Below, piece by piece: positions 1 through 12,384 of a stretch of 64,000 nt of DNA (its first letter is position 1; each line of letters opens with the position of its first letter). A program made the position numbers and the translations under genes. The notes under the pieces were generated by a model. That model saw only the letters and a program-made list of their open reading frames with translations. It searched no databases and had not been told where the DNA came from. Source of the stretch: Branchiostoma floridae (taxonomy: Eukaryota; Chordata; Leptocardii; Amphioxiformes; Branchiostomatidae); the NCBI RefSeq assembly GCF_000003815.2, contig NC_049984.1:12876003-12940002 (forward strand), written 5' to 3'.

Positions 1-2
1 CT

Positions 3-170
3 CAACCCAGCAGAGCTGTCCTTGTTGCTGCTCATTATCTATACAACCCAGCAGACCTGTAATTGGTGCTGAACACCATCCATACAATCAAGCAGGGCTT
101 TCCATGGTGCAGAGCACAATTAACACAATCCTAAAGACCTGTCATTGGTACTGGATACAATCTATTTACT
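3..170. repeat. minisatellite, about 41-bp unit, about 4 degenerate copies
   Basis: Four consecutive segments of about 41 bases each begin CAA(C/T)CC or CAATCA, contain AGCAGAGCTGT or AGCAGACCTGT, then TTGGTGCTG-like and CATCCATA-like ends. Copies diverge from left to right, the last being recognisable only in part. The array may begin to the left of the window. Confidence 0.6.
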
Positions 171-1395
171 GATTTAGACTAGGGAACCTGTGCTAAACAT
201 GATTCACACAAGTCACTTAATCGACCGTGGTTGTGTTAGGATAACTTTACTTGTAAACAATGCATACAGTTTATATGTAATTTCGTATTAATTTCAATCA
301 AAGATACACAGATGGCAGTCAAATATCATTGACAGTGTCCGGATATGTTGGAATGAAGGGTTTGAGGTATATTATCAAATATGTCTAGTCGTAATTAAAT
401 TGTGACATATTAGATCAAACAAACATGAGCTGTATTCAGCAACTTTGTATCAGACGTTTATTGTCCAAAGCAATAGATACACCACGTACAATTTGGGGCA
501 ACATGCACCAAAAACTGAGAAGCTGAACATACAAGATGACATAATGCCATAACTCACCAGTCCTTTTGAGAAGGCACATAACAGTTATAACATTACTAAC
601 TTGAAGCCCATGTATATTATTTATTATCATATAGCCAGGGGACACTGACCAATCAGAAGGCCGCTTTACATGCTGTTCAAGTTGTTACCTACAATTATAA
701 TGGTCCTTTACGACCAATGATGTTTTATCAAACGATGTTCTAGATAAGAGGAACGACATAGTATTGAATAAAGGACGTATGTGTTATAACGAGGAATTTG
801 TGTGGATCAATTTGCATGGGCCATATGATAATAACGCTTCGCTTACTGTGTGATTTTATTCAGTGGTTGTAGCAAAGACAGGCGTGGGGTAAAAGTGGGG
901 TTCAAGCGCCACCAAATGACCATTCTAAACGGTCCGCACCCTTTTGGGTACTGGCGGGTCCGAGTTCGATTCCCGGGAGCCAGGAGACTGTTTCTACTCG
1001 CCTCTTGTTTCAGTTAGGCGGAAAACAGGTGCAGATGCGGGCTCTTTTATCGTTCTGTCAATTAGTGCTTTATACTTTCATATGTAACGTGAACGTTACT
1101 TCTCAGTTTTCTATCAGACTTCAAAACTTCCTCTATCCGATGAACGGGGAAATTTTGACACTATCCTTGTATCAAATTCGAGAGTGGGTGTGTACTCTCG
1201 CGGGAAAAGGCGAGAAACCCTAACCTTCACTCCTGACCTTTGACATGTACAAAATGAAAGTTGGTTGTTGCTCCGAATTTTGTCCCAAGGTCTGATGTTT
1301 CCATGGTCATCCTTGCGTGTCACAGTATGTTTGAACCCTTCGAAATAGTACGATCTCGATGGTGTGTGTAGGTACGATTTCTGGATATACCAGAT
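171..1395. other. upstream intergenic sequence of the PDPR gene
   Basis: No convincing coding exon on either strand; open frames here are short and resemble nothing known. At about 945-985 there is a short tRNA-3'-half-like stretch with a GAGTTCGATTCC B-box-like core, but no matching anticodon arm or 5' half, so it is probably a SINE fragment. The 5' UTR and promoter of PDPR must lie in the last few hundred bases, but I see no TATA box or other decisive signal. Confidence 0.4.
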
Positions 1396-4300
1396 ATGCT
1401 GTCACATCGCGCCGTTTGGACGAACTGTGTCCGGGGGAGGGCCAGTGGAGGACGGTGGCCATGGAGTTCCGTTAAAAAGTCACCTCAGCTCTGTCACAGG
1501 AACACGAACCTTGACATAAGATGGGTGAGTTCTGGCGTGGACAGACGGCAACTCAGCTCAACGCAGGAGGAGCCACCGGTGGAAAAGCCGCTACCGTCCC
1601 AGGCACAAGTGGTGATCGCTGGGGGAGGGGCCATCGGCTGCTCGGTGGCGTATCATCTGGCTAAGTTTGGCTGGACAGATGTGGTGTTGTTGGAACAGGG
1701 AAGGTACGATGGACGAATGCTCAAAATCGTGGCAAGTGTGTATGTTAGGGATGACGGGATCCTGAGGTGCTATTCGCAAAATTATCAAAGGAAAATTATA
1801 AGGAACATACTGTCAATTGAAAAAACTGGGAGAAAATCTCATTGACAGGAACATTTGTCAATAGCAAGAAAGGACTTCATTGACAGTAGCATTTGTCTAT
1901 ACTATTAAGTAGTTTCATCATCAGAGTGAAATTCATTGTGGTTTTGTAAAGCTTCAAATAGTGTCAGACCAGAAGATAACTGAGAAAATATTACATAGAA
2001 AATATTCAGGGTCCTAAATGGACATCATAAAGGTAACGTCAATGTATGATATTTGAAAGATGATAAAGATAGATATCAGTGTTTTGTTTAAAAAATTGGT
2101 CATATTGAAGTAAGAAGGTTAAAAACCTCCTTGATTATATTGTAAGGCCCACCCCATGCAGTTACTACCTAAGGTTATAATCTTAGATAGGAAATTTCAT
2201 GTCCACAATTTTTCCTCCCCAGACTAAGCTGTGGTACAACATGGCATGCTGCCGGCTGCTGTGCAATGCTGGTGGAAGGGATCGTCAGGACGATGTTTGA
2301 GTACAGCAAACAGCTGTACCCAAAACTAGAGGCTGAGACAGGCATTGACACAGGTCAGAAACATTACATGAACAATATCAATGTAGTGGTGGCACGGTGG
2401 CCTTGTGGTTAGGGTTGTTGACTCAGAACCTGGAGGTACTGATGAGTGCAAATCCCTGACAGGCCCTGATGTTGTGCCTTTGGGAAAGGCTGTTCTTCAC
2501 ACCAGCTTCACAGACACAGCATAGCAGCAGCTGGTAACACTAAACGACCCGTCACACCTTAACTTTGCACATCTAGCTGAAACTGTTCCAGATTGGCCTT
2601 TTTTTGTAACACTTGATGCATGGGTGTATCTTTATTCTCTGAAATGAGAGATTTTTGGCTTAAAGAATTTGTTCATTTAGAATGTTTATTTCTTCACCAG
2701 GCTGGCAACAGACAGGTTCCATATACGTAGCTCGTACCGAGGACCGAATGATCGCATACAGAAGACATGCAGATGCAATAAGGTATGTTTATTTATTCAT
2801 CCATTTTGTTGTGTTCAACATCAAGAAATGAATAAGAGAAGTCATAACTATCATCATTAATCAGTGATTCAGTCATCATTAATCTCTTTGATATAAATAC
2901 TGTTGCAGAACTGCAAGAAAATGGTTCTGTATCTGTGTCATTTGTGTAGCCAATATAATGCTGCCCTTCAGCTTAACACACTAGCTTTGCAGGCATGTGA
3001 TGCAGCAGCACCTGGTTATATTGCTTTGAAAGACCTGGCAACCTTTACACATCTAGCAGCAATCATAATCTAATCATCTAATGAGAATTTCCCTGTAGTA
3101 ATTGGTTACAACAAGTTCTACTCCACAATATGCCAGAGGAAAAACAAGACTGTTTCTTTTTTTTCAGATCTGAAATTAGATAGTTAGTAGAGTAGTTGGT
3201 ACTAGTTTGTTAGAAATGCAGCATGTACGTTGTGTTCCAGAGCGATGGGAGTGGAGTGTGAGCTGGTGAGTCCCAGAGACATCAGTGTCTATCATCCCTT
3301 ACTGAGAGTGGATGACCTGAAGGGTGCATTGTGGGTACCAGGGGATGGGGTGGCTACACCAGCCGACGTCACACAAGCTCTGGCTAAGGGGGCGGCAATG
3401 AAAGGTTGGTGGGAGATGGAGTTAATCATAATTTTACCTGCCTGGCTGTTTTATAATCAACAAGGTGCATCTCATGATCAGATTTTGTTTCACACTTCAC
3501 CTTTTACCAGTGAGCCACTAACAGAAGGAATCATATTATTCTACCTTAGGAGGGCTGATACTGGTAGCAATGCAGAATATGCCATGTTGTATTCTTTTTT
3601 TGTCATACCCACCCAAGAAAACACACATTTTGCTGTGAAACATGTCAGGAGTTGAGAAGATTTAGTGTCCTCAAACGAAAGATTATAAGATCGGCAATTC
3701 CAATGTGGGAACCTGGTATTGAAATGAATAAAGAGACTCTTTTTACACAACCAGTGCTTTATTCTCACCGACGTTTCGGTGACCGTCTGTCACCTTCTTC
3801 AGGGCAATTCTGACTGGTATTGCAGGACAATACTGCTGGTATTATTGAAATATTTTACTTAATACATTTGAATTATTCTAAGAAAGCCTGTTGGATACAT
3901 ATAGAAGCCCTTGAGATGCCGTAAAAAACAGACCGTATCAAACATTACCATGGTCCAGGTATGACATAAAGTAATTTACATGGCTATACAGGTGGACTTA
4001 TAACCAGCCCATCTTATACAGTCTAAACCATCTTTTCTCCAGGTGTCCAGATCCATGAGAAAGTAGGTGTGGAGAAAGTTTTGACAGTCTCCGGTCGAGT
4101 GAACGCTGTCAGAACAAACAAGGGAGACATCAGATGTGACCACTTTGTCAATTGCACTGGACAGGTAAGGTGTACACAAGTGTCATGTGTTGTCAGACCC
4201 ATTGCTGTATTCAAACAATTGATGCTTTGCCTGAACTAAATTGATTTCATTATATGGATGATATCCATGTATGTATCCTAGACCTAACAAAAAATAAAAG

Positions 4301-7300
4301 TTTGTACCATACTGCAAGTTCAAAGCGGCTACAAAATGAGCAATAACATGCAGTATATTGCAAAATGATATATTGGGAAATGTATACTAATGCCATAGAA
4401 TGCCAATGTCAATTCCAGGGTCAAAGAAGAAGTTGTGAAAGAACAAGACTGAAGAATCTATTGTTTGGTATTCTATATGCTGTGTGTTCAGTCATTTGTT
4501 CAACTTTCCTGACAACTTAGATTTCATAAAATGAAAGACCTTTATTGTACATTCATACCTCAATGGGCTAGGTACAGGTGCAGGCAGCTTTTTCTTGGCC
4601 AAACTTTTTTTTTGCAAGCTCGCATCTGTATAGGGTTCCCAGAGGATGTCATCCATATAACCAAATCAACATAGTCCAAGGTTCATGTACATATGTTCAT
4701 GGTCTATCTGACTATTCCAGTGGGCGTGGGAGCTGGGACAACAGTCCAGTCCTAGTGTTCGGGTTCCGTTGCACTCCTGTGAACACTTCTACATCATAAC
4801 TGACCCAGTGGCAGGAGCTAACACTGCCACAACTCCAGGTACTGTCAATTCAGTTACTTTTACACTGGTTTCATTTTTTTAGCAGGAGGAAGAAGTTTTT
4901 TTATGGTGTTTTAAATTTGCAGTGTTAGCTACCATATGTACTTTGTATTATGTACTTTTCAACCTTTTAAGACTATTTCCTTGTTTATTTCCTGCATAGT
5001 TGCACAAGATCCAGATGGCTATAACTACATGCGAGAGTGGAATGGTGGCTTCATCTGTGGCGGCTTTGAGCCCACACCTAAACCTGTCTTCACCGATGGC
5101 ATTCCCTCCCCGTTTGAGTTCCAGCTTCTGGAGGAAGACTGGGATCACTTCCGTGAGTAGAATTGAAGCTGTATCATAATGATGGTAAAGGAAAGGTCTT
5201 GGGTGATGCATTCTTTCAACCAAGCAACAAATGGAGACTAAAAAGTAGATATTTTCTGATATCTGCAACTCTTCCATCATCTGGAAATATTTCAATAGAA
5301 CATATTATATAAGGCCATTTTTATGTATATAAAAACGATATTCCTTCTATAGTTTGCAAATGCTGAGGTCTAGTTGTCTAGTTATTGTGGATAACCTATA
5401 CAATAGTAAGTGCTATTCTGTTAGCTAGCCCAGCGTGCAGTCAGAAGATGGGGTAACTGAGATAAAAGAGGCAAGACAAAATATTCCTAATTTCCCCTTC
5501 CTCTTTTACTTCTTATATAATATGTAGAATTAACTCCGATAACCTGTTCCTCTTGTGTCTATTTGTTTTTCCCCCCCACAGAGCCAGTCTTGGAGCAGAT
5601 TCTACTCCGCATGCCAGCACTTAAGGAGGTCAAAGTTCAAAAGTTTCTAAATGGACCAGAGAGCTTCACCCCTGACCTGTTCCCTAACATGGGGCAGGCT
5701 CCTGAGGTAGGTCATAGGTCATAGAGATCTTTGCCCCTGACCTGTTCCCCAATATAGGACAGGCTCCTGAGGTAGTGACAGATTCATTTTAAGGCCATAG
5801 ATATCTTCACCCCTGACCTGTTCCCAACAAGGGAAAGTCTCCAGATTTTTCTCGCCGGGGTTTAACCACAAAAAAATTGAAGAAAACTTCATTTCTATTG
5901 TTTTGGGCCACAAATGCTTGAAATGAAAGAAACAAAAGACATATCAGTAAAATATAGAGAAAATGTTGTTGCAGCTGCCGGGCTACTTTGTAGCTGCAGG
6001 GATGAACTCAGGAGGAATAGCCAGTGCAGGTGGTGTGGGGAAGGTCATGGCTGAATGGATTATCTCAGGGGACCCTCCTGCCGGCACCTGGCCGGTCGAC
6101 ATCCGCAGGTTTGGAGAGATGCACAACAACAGGAGATACCTCAGGGAAAGGGTCAAGGAGATATTGCGTAAGTTATCTCTCAGAAAATTATCTTTAAAAA
6201 ACACTTTATGCTTGCACAACACATACCAATTTCATGACAATCCATCCATAGCTTCTTGAGTTGTGCTTTTCAATTGCATACAAACAAATGCTACCAAAAG
6301 CATAACCATCTTGGCAAAGGTAATGATGTCATATAATTGCACTTTGCTATATAGTAATAGATGATTATACATTCTAAAGTATCAGTACCCTGTGTTGTGT
6401 TTCAGCCATGCCCTATGCACAGCCGTACCCCAAGCCAGAGTTCCAGTCTGCCAGGAAGATGCGCATGTCCCCGCTGTACACCACCCTGGAGAAGGCTGGG
6501 GCTGTGTTTGGTGTCAAGATGGGGTATGAGAGGGCCAACTGGTTCTCCAAGCCTGAGTCAGGTGAGGCACGACTGACTCAGGTGAAAATGAGTACTGTAA
6601 ATACATATAAGTTCACGGGGATTTAATTTCATGGTAGCAGGAAAAAGGAATTTTCGCGTTGGTTTCAAGTTTGCGGTGAAGCGGCCAACGCGAAAACCGC
6701 GAACATTAAACCACTGCGAAAGTTTCTGCATTTAAAGTACCTGTCTTTGGTTACAGATGTTCTCTTGAGTTGAATGGGACTTAAGCCCAAAGGCTCCATG
6801 TTTGAAGACAGTCACACCTTATTCTGTTTAAGACACCGCCACATGTATGAGTGGATCAAACTATACGGTCTGGTATTATGCAGCTTTTGCTTACTGTACA
6901 AAATGGTTTGTTGCACGTAAAGGTAGTTGACTAGTTAAGCAAAATAAACAGACAAACAAACCGAAACCTTCTCAAATTTTTCAGGTATGATATTTAGATA
7001 AAACATTTGCACCAGTGTATTAGTCGTAAGTTGAAAGGTAGGAGTGTAATTAGATATATATGTACTTAATATGATATCTTCTCCTTTCTTAGATGATTTC
7101 ATGGATGTCCCCTCTGGCTGGCGGGCAGGCGAGGGCACGTACGGGAAGCCTCCATGGTTTAACGCGGTACAGGAAGAGTACATGGCCTGTCGTCAGAACG
7201 TCGCCATCATGGACATGTCATCCTTCACCAAGTTTGAAGTTCGAGTCAGTACAGACCTAAAATTTTAATTTCATTGGATAGGATGCCCTGTTTGCAAAGG

Positions 7301-10300
7301 CAAAACCTTGTTTGGCTGGAATTTGTGTGCTCCCATCATATCCTATTACCATGTTACCCTATTACCATGTGTCTGCCAGGCTAAATGTATCTGCAACTTT
7401 CAAAAACAGTTTGAGAGAACTTTAGCACAGTACCACCCAGGAACATGGAGGGGTGCATTATAGTTTAAACTGGGGATGTTGATTGGGGATCTTTTGGGTC
7501 ACATTTTAAGGTGGCATAAACATTGTGTCCTGACATTTTGATGGAGATGGGAGTGGCTTTGGGAAAGGTCTATTCTTAAGAAGCATGTTTTTAACCTCAT
7601 GCCTTTTGAGGCTAACATCACATTTCGAAACTGTAGCCCAGCCGGGCTGTTTGTGGAAACGGAAAATAGAAGTGTATACCATGTAAAAAAAGTTCACAAA
7701 TAATGCCCACGACTACTTTCTTTATGTCTTGTGTAGTTTGGTGTCTTTTCTATCATTACTTTTTGTTCCCAAAAGCTGCCTGGCCCAGCCCCTGTTTGGA
7801 AATGTTATGTAGGTCTTACAGTGTTAGGTATCAGGGAGGTGATGTTCACATGTGTCTTCTGGTGTCCATGTTCTGTTCAGTCCTCAGGTGATGAGGTGGT
7901 GACGTACCTACAGAGGCTGTGCTGTAATGAGGTGGATGTTCCAGTGGGGACAGTGCTGCACACCGGGATGTTGAACCACTACGGAGGGTACGAGAATGAC
8001 TGCAGCCTGGCACGCCTAGCAGAGAACCTGTGAGTATGCAGATACAGCTTGTCCCTGTCTGAGAAGACGTGCAGGTCTAAGACATCCTGTATTCAAAGCT
8101 TCACCACAGGTATTGGCATGATGGATTGTAATGATTCTTGTAGTTATGGCAACCGATGGAGCAGTTCATTGTGTAAAGGCACTGCTTTTATTTCTGCAAA
8201 AATCCCAGATTAAATTTTGTGGATGACATTTAATTTGCACATACATTGATCTGAGCCTGATTTTCAAAAGAAAAATGAAAAAATGATGGAAGTGAAGTTG
8301 AAGTGACACATGGTTTTCAAGCCTTGAGTGTAGTGGTACTAGGCTACCTTACCAGTGCCACTTTCTGCATGTCTTGAATAAAAGACTTGTTGGCTGCTAG
8401 CTGTGATACCATATTTTGTCACTTCAACATTTGTTACATTGTTTATGGTCCCTATTTCAAAAACTTGGTTTTTTGTCCCATCTTGCTTTTTTTTGCATTC
8501 TTGCTTTAGACGTGTTGTCTGCAGAAGATGTCATCCATAAAACGTCCTTGCTGTGGCCTTACTAAGGCTTAGTAAGAAAAAAGTTTTGTTGACTCCCATT
8601 CCTTATCCCTCCAGCTATCTCATCATCTCACCATCCAATCAGATGGTGCGGAGCTGGGAATGGCTGCACCGTCACCTCCCTAAGGAAGGGACCGTACAGA
8701 TCCGGGATATCACGCCATATTATGCCGCCATCAACGTCCTTGGGCCAAGGTCACGGGAGCTGATGGCGGAACTGACGGATGCGGTCACCATGAGCAGCCA
8801 GTACTTCCCCTCCTTCACCTGCAGGGTAATGACATGTTTGTTTGTGTTACATGACCTGTAAACACTTGTAGTTGTAACACACCAGTTTTGTATGGTTGTA
8901 CAAGCTGGACTGCAGGGTTTAATTGACTCACACCAGGAAAAACACCCATCATTTTTTATTTGATAAGTGCAGTTGGATCTTTAATGTGCTGAAGGTAGAT
9001 GTAACACACTGGTTTTGTACAGAATGTACAAGTTGTGTAAGACGGGATTGTAAGTTTTTTTTTATTCGTACCGGAAGAATACCAAATTATCTTTATTTTT
9101 TCTTTGTCTAGAAAAAAGTAAAACAATAGCAGTATCATCAAATTTGATAAACATGACATTGTACATGTAACAGTTACCTCCTAGTCCATCTTAATGTCTT
9201 TATAAGGTATTATCTTGAACTTATCACCAGTCCATAATGTTTTTTTTTACTGTAACTGTAATTACATGCATGTCGAAAGTTGATGTGGACATGTATCTCG
9301 TTGTGATTTTTAGGAGCTGAGCATCGGTTTTGCACCACGTATCCGTGCCATGAGCCTCAGCCACTCTGGGGAGCTAGGCTGGATGTTATATGTACCACAG
9401 GAGGTAGGTGTAGTGGAGTATCTATGGTATCAGCACCTTAACAGAACATATTATATATGTTGTATTCATGTGTATAAGGATGATGTCCTGTCTATAGTTT
9501 TCAAAAGTTGGAAAAGATATGGTATCTATGATATCAGCACCTTAATAAAACATATCATTTATGTTGCATTCATGTGTATAAGGATGGAGGTAGGTGAAGT
9601 GGAGTATCTATGGTATCAGCCCCTTAACAGAACATATCATATATGTTATATTCATGTGTATAACGATGATGTCCTGTCTATAGTGTCCAAAAGTTGGAAA
9701 TGATATGGTATGCAACAAACAAAATTCTGACACAATGTTGACAAAACAACAGACACTGTGATGTATCACTGAAAATAAATGCTGTTGTTTACTTTCACTT
9801 ACATACTGAGCCATTTTGTTGTTATCAATATTCTTTTTTTAGTGTTTTGTTAATCCAAGTTCTTTTCCTTAATTAACACTCACCCCTAGCTAACTGAACA
9901 ACTCTATCCCTCCGTCAGTATGCGCTCCACGTGTATGACCATATCATGCACAAGGGCAGAGATTTTGGAATCCGCAATGTTGGCTACTACACTATTGCTC
10001 ACCTACGCATGGAGCGGGCTTTTGCCTTCTGGGGAATCGACCTCGATGCATCCGTGACCCCCTTCGAGTGTCAGCGAGAGCACAGGGTCAAGTTTGGGAA
10101 GGTAAGAAATCTGTTTCTCAAAGTTGAACTTATCAAGTGGGCTGAGCAATACATGGCTGAGCAATTGTTTTGCTTTAGGAACCAAGGTGACCAGGGCTGT
10201 TTCCAAGACCCCATCCCTCTATCCTGTGACAGAAATTTACATGTTGGAACATACAAAATGTCACCCTGTCCATCAGAGACATGTGAACTTCATGACATGA

Positions 10301-12384
10301 AGCTTATGAAAATATTTTTTTGTCAGTTTAAGATGACAGATATAACAATAAAAATCCATGACATGTGCGAGTGGGTTGTAAAAAAATTTGATGCTGGAGA
10401 CATCCTGGATGATTACGTTGTATTTCTCTTTAATAGTTGTGTTTATGTGTAATTAAATAAGCTCAGCAAGATAGCATGATTTCCCGAATCTGATGTGATT
10501 CTAGGGTGCTTCCAATAGCTTCCTGCCTTACATCAGTGTCCCTGATTAGCAGATGTTTCAGACAACAGCACTAAAACATGCTTTGGTTTCAGGAATCAGA
10601 ACAAGATGTGAGTACCAGTACAGAAGTGGTACCGTAGTATGTATGTAGATCTGTTCAAACTTCAAACAAGCTGAGATGATACACCATTAACATAGCCTCT
10701 GGAACAGGATGTACTAGTCAAGCTTTTTTGTTGCTCATAATATGCTTTTTTTCTGATTATGTCAGTTCTATTGCACCCAGTTTCTTGTGGCCATGCCTCA
10801 TAGAACTGATTTGCCATCAGAAAAGGAGCATGATACAAGTACCCAAAAGCCCAACTTGTAGAGCCTGCTACAGAGTCTACCATTAACACTTTTGGGGGCA
10901 TAATAATACTAAGGTCAATGGTTCTCACTACTGGTGCTGTTGGCATTGTTGAGGTGTACTCCTGACTAATGTCCTTCTTCCATTTCCATTACATCTGCAT
11001 TCCAAGGGTTTGGCCTGGAAAAAAGGAATGTTGTGTTTCAAGTTACCTGACCAAGTCTAGTAAAATCCTGTCAGCCTTAGCCCTTTTTTGGGGTCCACCT
11101 TTGGTAAGGGATATAAAGATTTTCGATCTGACATCTGAGTGATGAAAATATTGTAGAATCATTTTCCAACATGTTCTCTGTCCTCATTTCTTTTGCAATA
11201 GAAAGTTGCACTTGTACAATTTATACCTGTATATAGAAAATGTGCTGTTGAAAATACAAAATACATCCTGATGCATTTCAGTTTTGACTGGTTGGGTCAC
11301 TTCCGCTGAAATCTGAAAGAATCTACCTACCCTAATTTTTTCAGGACCATAATTGCAAACACGATATTAGTTTTCCATGGCCAAGGTTTAACAAAACTGC
11401 AGCGGTGCTCCAAAAATGCTAGATGGGGTTTTGGTCACTTGTGAGCTCTATCATAAATATCTGCCGTCTCTTTGCATGCTTTTGACATTTTCTTCTACCA
11501 CATTGCAGGGAGTGGACTTCATTGGTCGATCTGCCCTGCTCAAACAGAAGCAGGAAGGAGTGAGACAGAAATTTGTCATGTTCCTATTGGACAATCATGA
11601 CCTGGACAATGACCTTTGGCCTTGGGGAGGGGAGCCAATCTGGGAGGGTGGAAGGGTCGTTGGCAGGACAACGTCAGCGGGCTATGGATACACGCTGAAG
11701 AAACAGGTTTGTGCATTGCTTTCCTCGTTACTATTTGAGTCTAACAAAAAGGTAGACTGCATACCTTTTTTCATGAGATGTAGGAAGCTGTTTTTATTCA
11801 CGGTCAATCATAGCTGGCTTGCCCTAATTCTATTTTAGGCATTATCATTAAGTTGTTCAGTGGCTTCAATTCTACCAATGAGGTTGTATAGGCTATATAA
11901 TTACCTCCTTGATTTTACATAGTATGTTGTTTGTTATGCAGAATTAGTGGAACAGAAGGTTGCCCAGAAGTGACATCAAAAAGTCCAGTTGTGTATCTAG
12001 TGTGGTCATTGCATTTTCCTTTTAGGAATGCATATCAATTTATTGTTAAGCGTCTATGTCTTCCTAATTGTACCGTTTAGCATTGCTGGCCCCTCTACAG
12101 TTGCCGTTAGCCATTGCCATGTCCTCCCATGCAGATATTCAGGTTGAAAGATTTGAAACAACCCTCAGTATGTGATGTTGTCTTTCATTGGAAGTGTCAC
12201 ACATGGTTGATGAATGTACTTGTGACATCTACAGGTGTGCCTGGGTTTTGTGCACAATCCTGACCCACAGACTGGAGAACATCAGATCATCACCAACAAC
12301 TTCATCACCAAGAGCAAGTTCGAGATCCAGATAGCTGGGAAGAAATTCAGCGCTGCGGCACGACTGTTTCCCCCACAAATTTGA
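1396..12384 (+). CDS. PDPR: pyruvate dehydrogenase phosphatase regulatory subunit, mitochondrial (PDPR-like)
   Basis: Seventeen exons encode 894 residues (human PDPR is about 879): 1396-1703, 2223-2353, 2701-2782, 3241-3404, 4043-4164, 4721-4838, 5000-5152, 5582-5706, 5975-6167, 6406-6561, 7093-7244, 7881-8029, 8615-8825, 9314-9403, 9919-10101, 11509-11706, 12235-12384. All junctions are GT-AG and phase-consistent. The Arg/Ser-rich first ~60 residues look like a mitochondrial import signal. A DAO-type FAD-binding fold follows, with the dinucleotide motif GGGAIG at residues 76-81. The C-terminal half is the folate-binding T-protein-like domain (HTGMLNHYGGYENDCS, SHSGELGWMLY, FAFWG). In mammals PDPR lowers the Mg sensitivity of PDP1 and so restrains reactivation of the pyruvate dehydrogenase complex in the matrix. 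PDPR-specific stretches (EEDWDHF, DVPVG, YENDCS) favour it over DMGDH or SARDH. Oddity: it has a TWHAAG motif (H111) that I recall as replaced in mammalian PDPR. Confidence 0.9.
2388..2580 (+). repeat. tRNA-derived SINE in PDPR intron 2
   Basis: Starts with an A-box-like TGGCACGGTGG, followed about 60 bases later by a degenerate B-box (GAGTGCAAATCCCTG), then a SINE-body-like tail. A diverged copy with the same start (TTGTGGTTAGGGTT) lies at 55864-56040, which shows it is an interspersed repeat. Confidence 0.55.
3725..3835. repeat. interspersed repeat with ACCGACGTTTCGGTGACC core
   Basis: The segment holds GTGCTTTATTCTCACCGACG, TTTCGGTGACCGTCTGTCAC and CTTCTTCAGGGCAATTCTGA in a row. A related segment in the opposite orientation occurs at 49075-49145 (CAGGCGTTCACCGAAACTTT then AATAAAGAGTCTCTTTG), so this is a dispersed element end. 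Lies in PDPR intron 4. Confidence 0.45.
5664..5836 (+). repeat. exon 8 end and its splice donor duplicated in tandem into the intron
   Basis: The last ~45 bases of PDPR exon 8 (core CCCCTGACCTGTTCC...CAGGCTCCTGAGGTAG) recur at about 5727-5776 and again, shortened, at about 5802-5836. The first intronic copy keeps the GAG|GTAG donor but is followed at once by TGA. Confidence 0.75.
6593..6739. mobile_element. MITE, TACTGTAAATG family (degenerate copy)
   Basis: Begins TACTGTAAATA and ends CATTTAAAGTA, approximate inverted repeats, with CG-rich inner arms (GCGGTGAAGCGGCC, AACGCGAAAACCGCGAAC). A better preserved 212-base copy is at 53679-53890. TA at each end fits a TA target-site duplication. 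Lies in PDPR intron 10. Confidence 0.6.
9399..9715 (+). repeat. tandem duplication in PDPR intron 14, including the exon 14 donor
   Basis: A unit with GTGGAGTATCTATGGTATCA, CCTTAACAGAACATAT and ATTCATGTGTATAAGGATGA is present at 9404-9519, partially at about 9520-9585, and again at about 9586-9715. The third unit begins GGAGGTAGGTG, copying the authentic exon 14 end and donor (9401-9410). Confidence 0.7.

Noticed and set aside
945-985. tRNA gene
   Set aside because: Only a T-arm-like 3' part is seen; no anticodon arm or acceptor pairing.
4578-4799. A 73-codon frame spanning PDPR exon 6
   Set aside because: It is in a different frame from the PDPR exon, which has clear homology; shadow frame.
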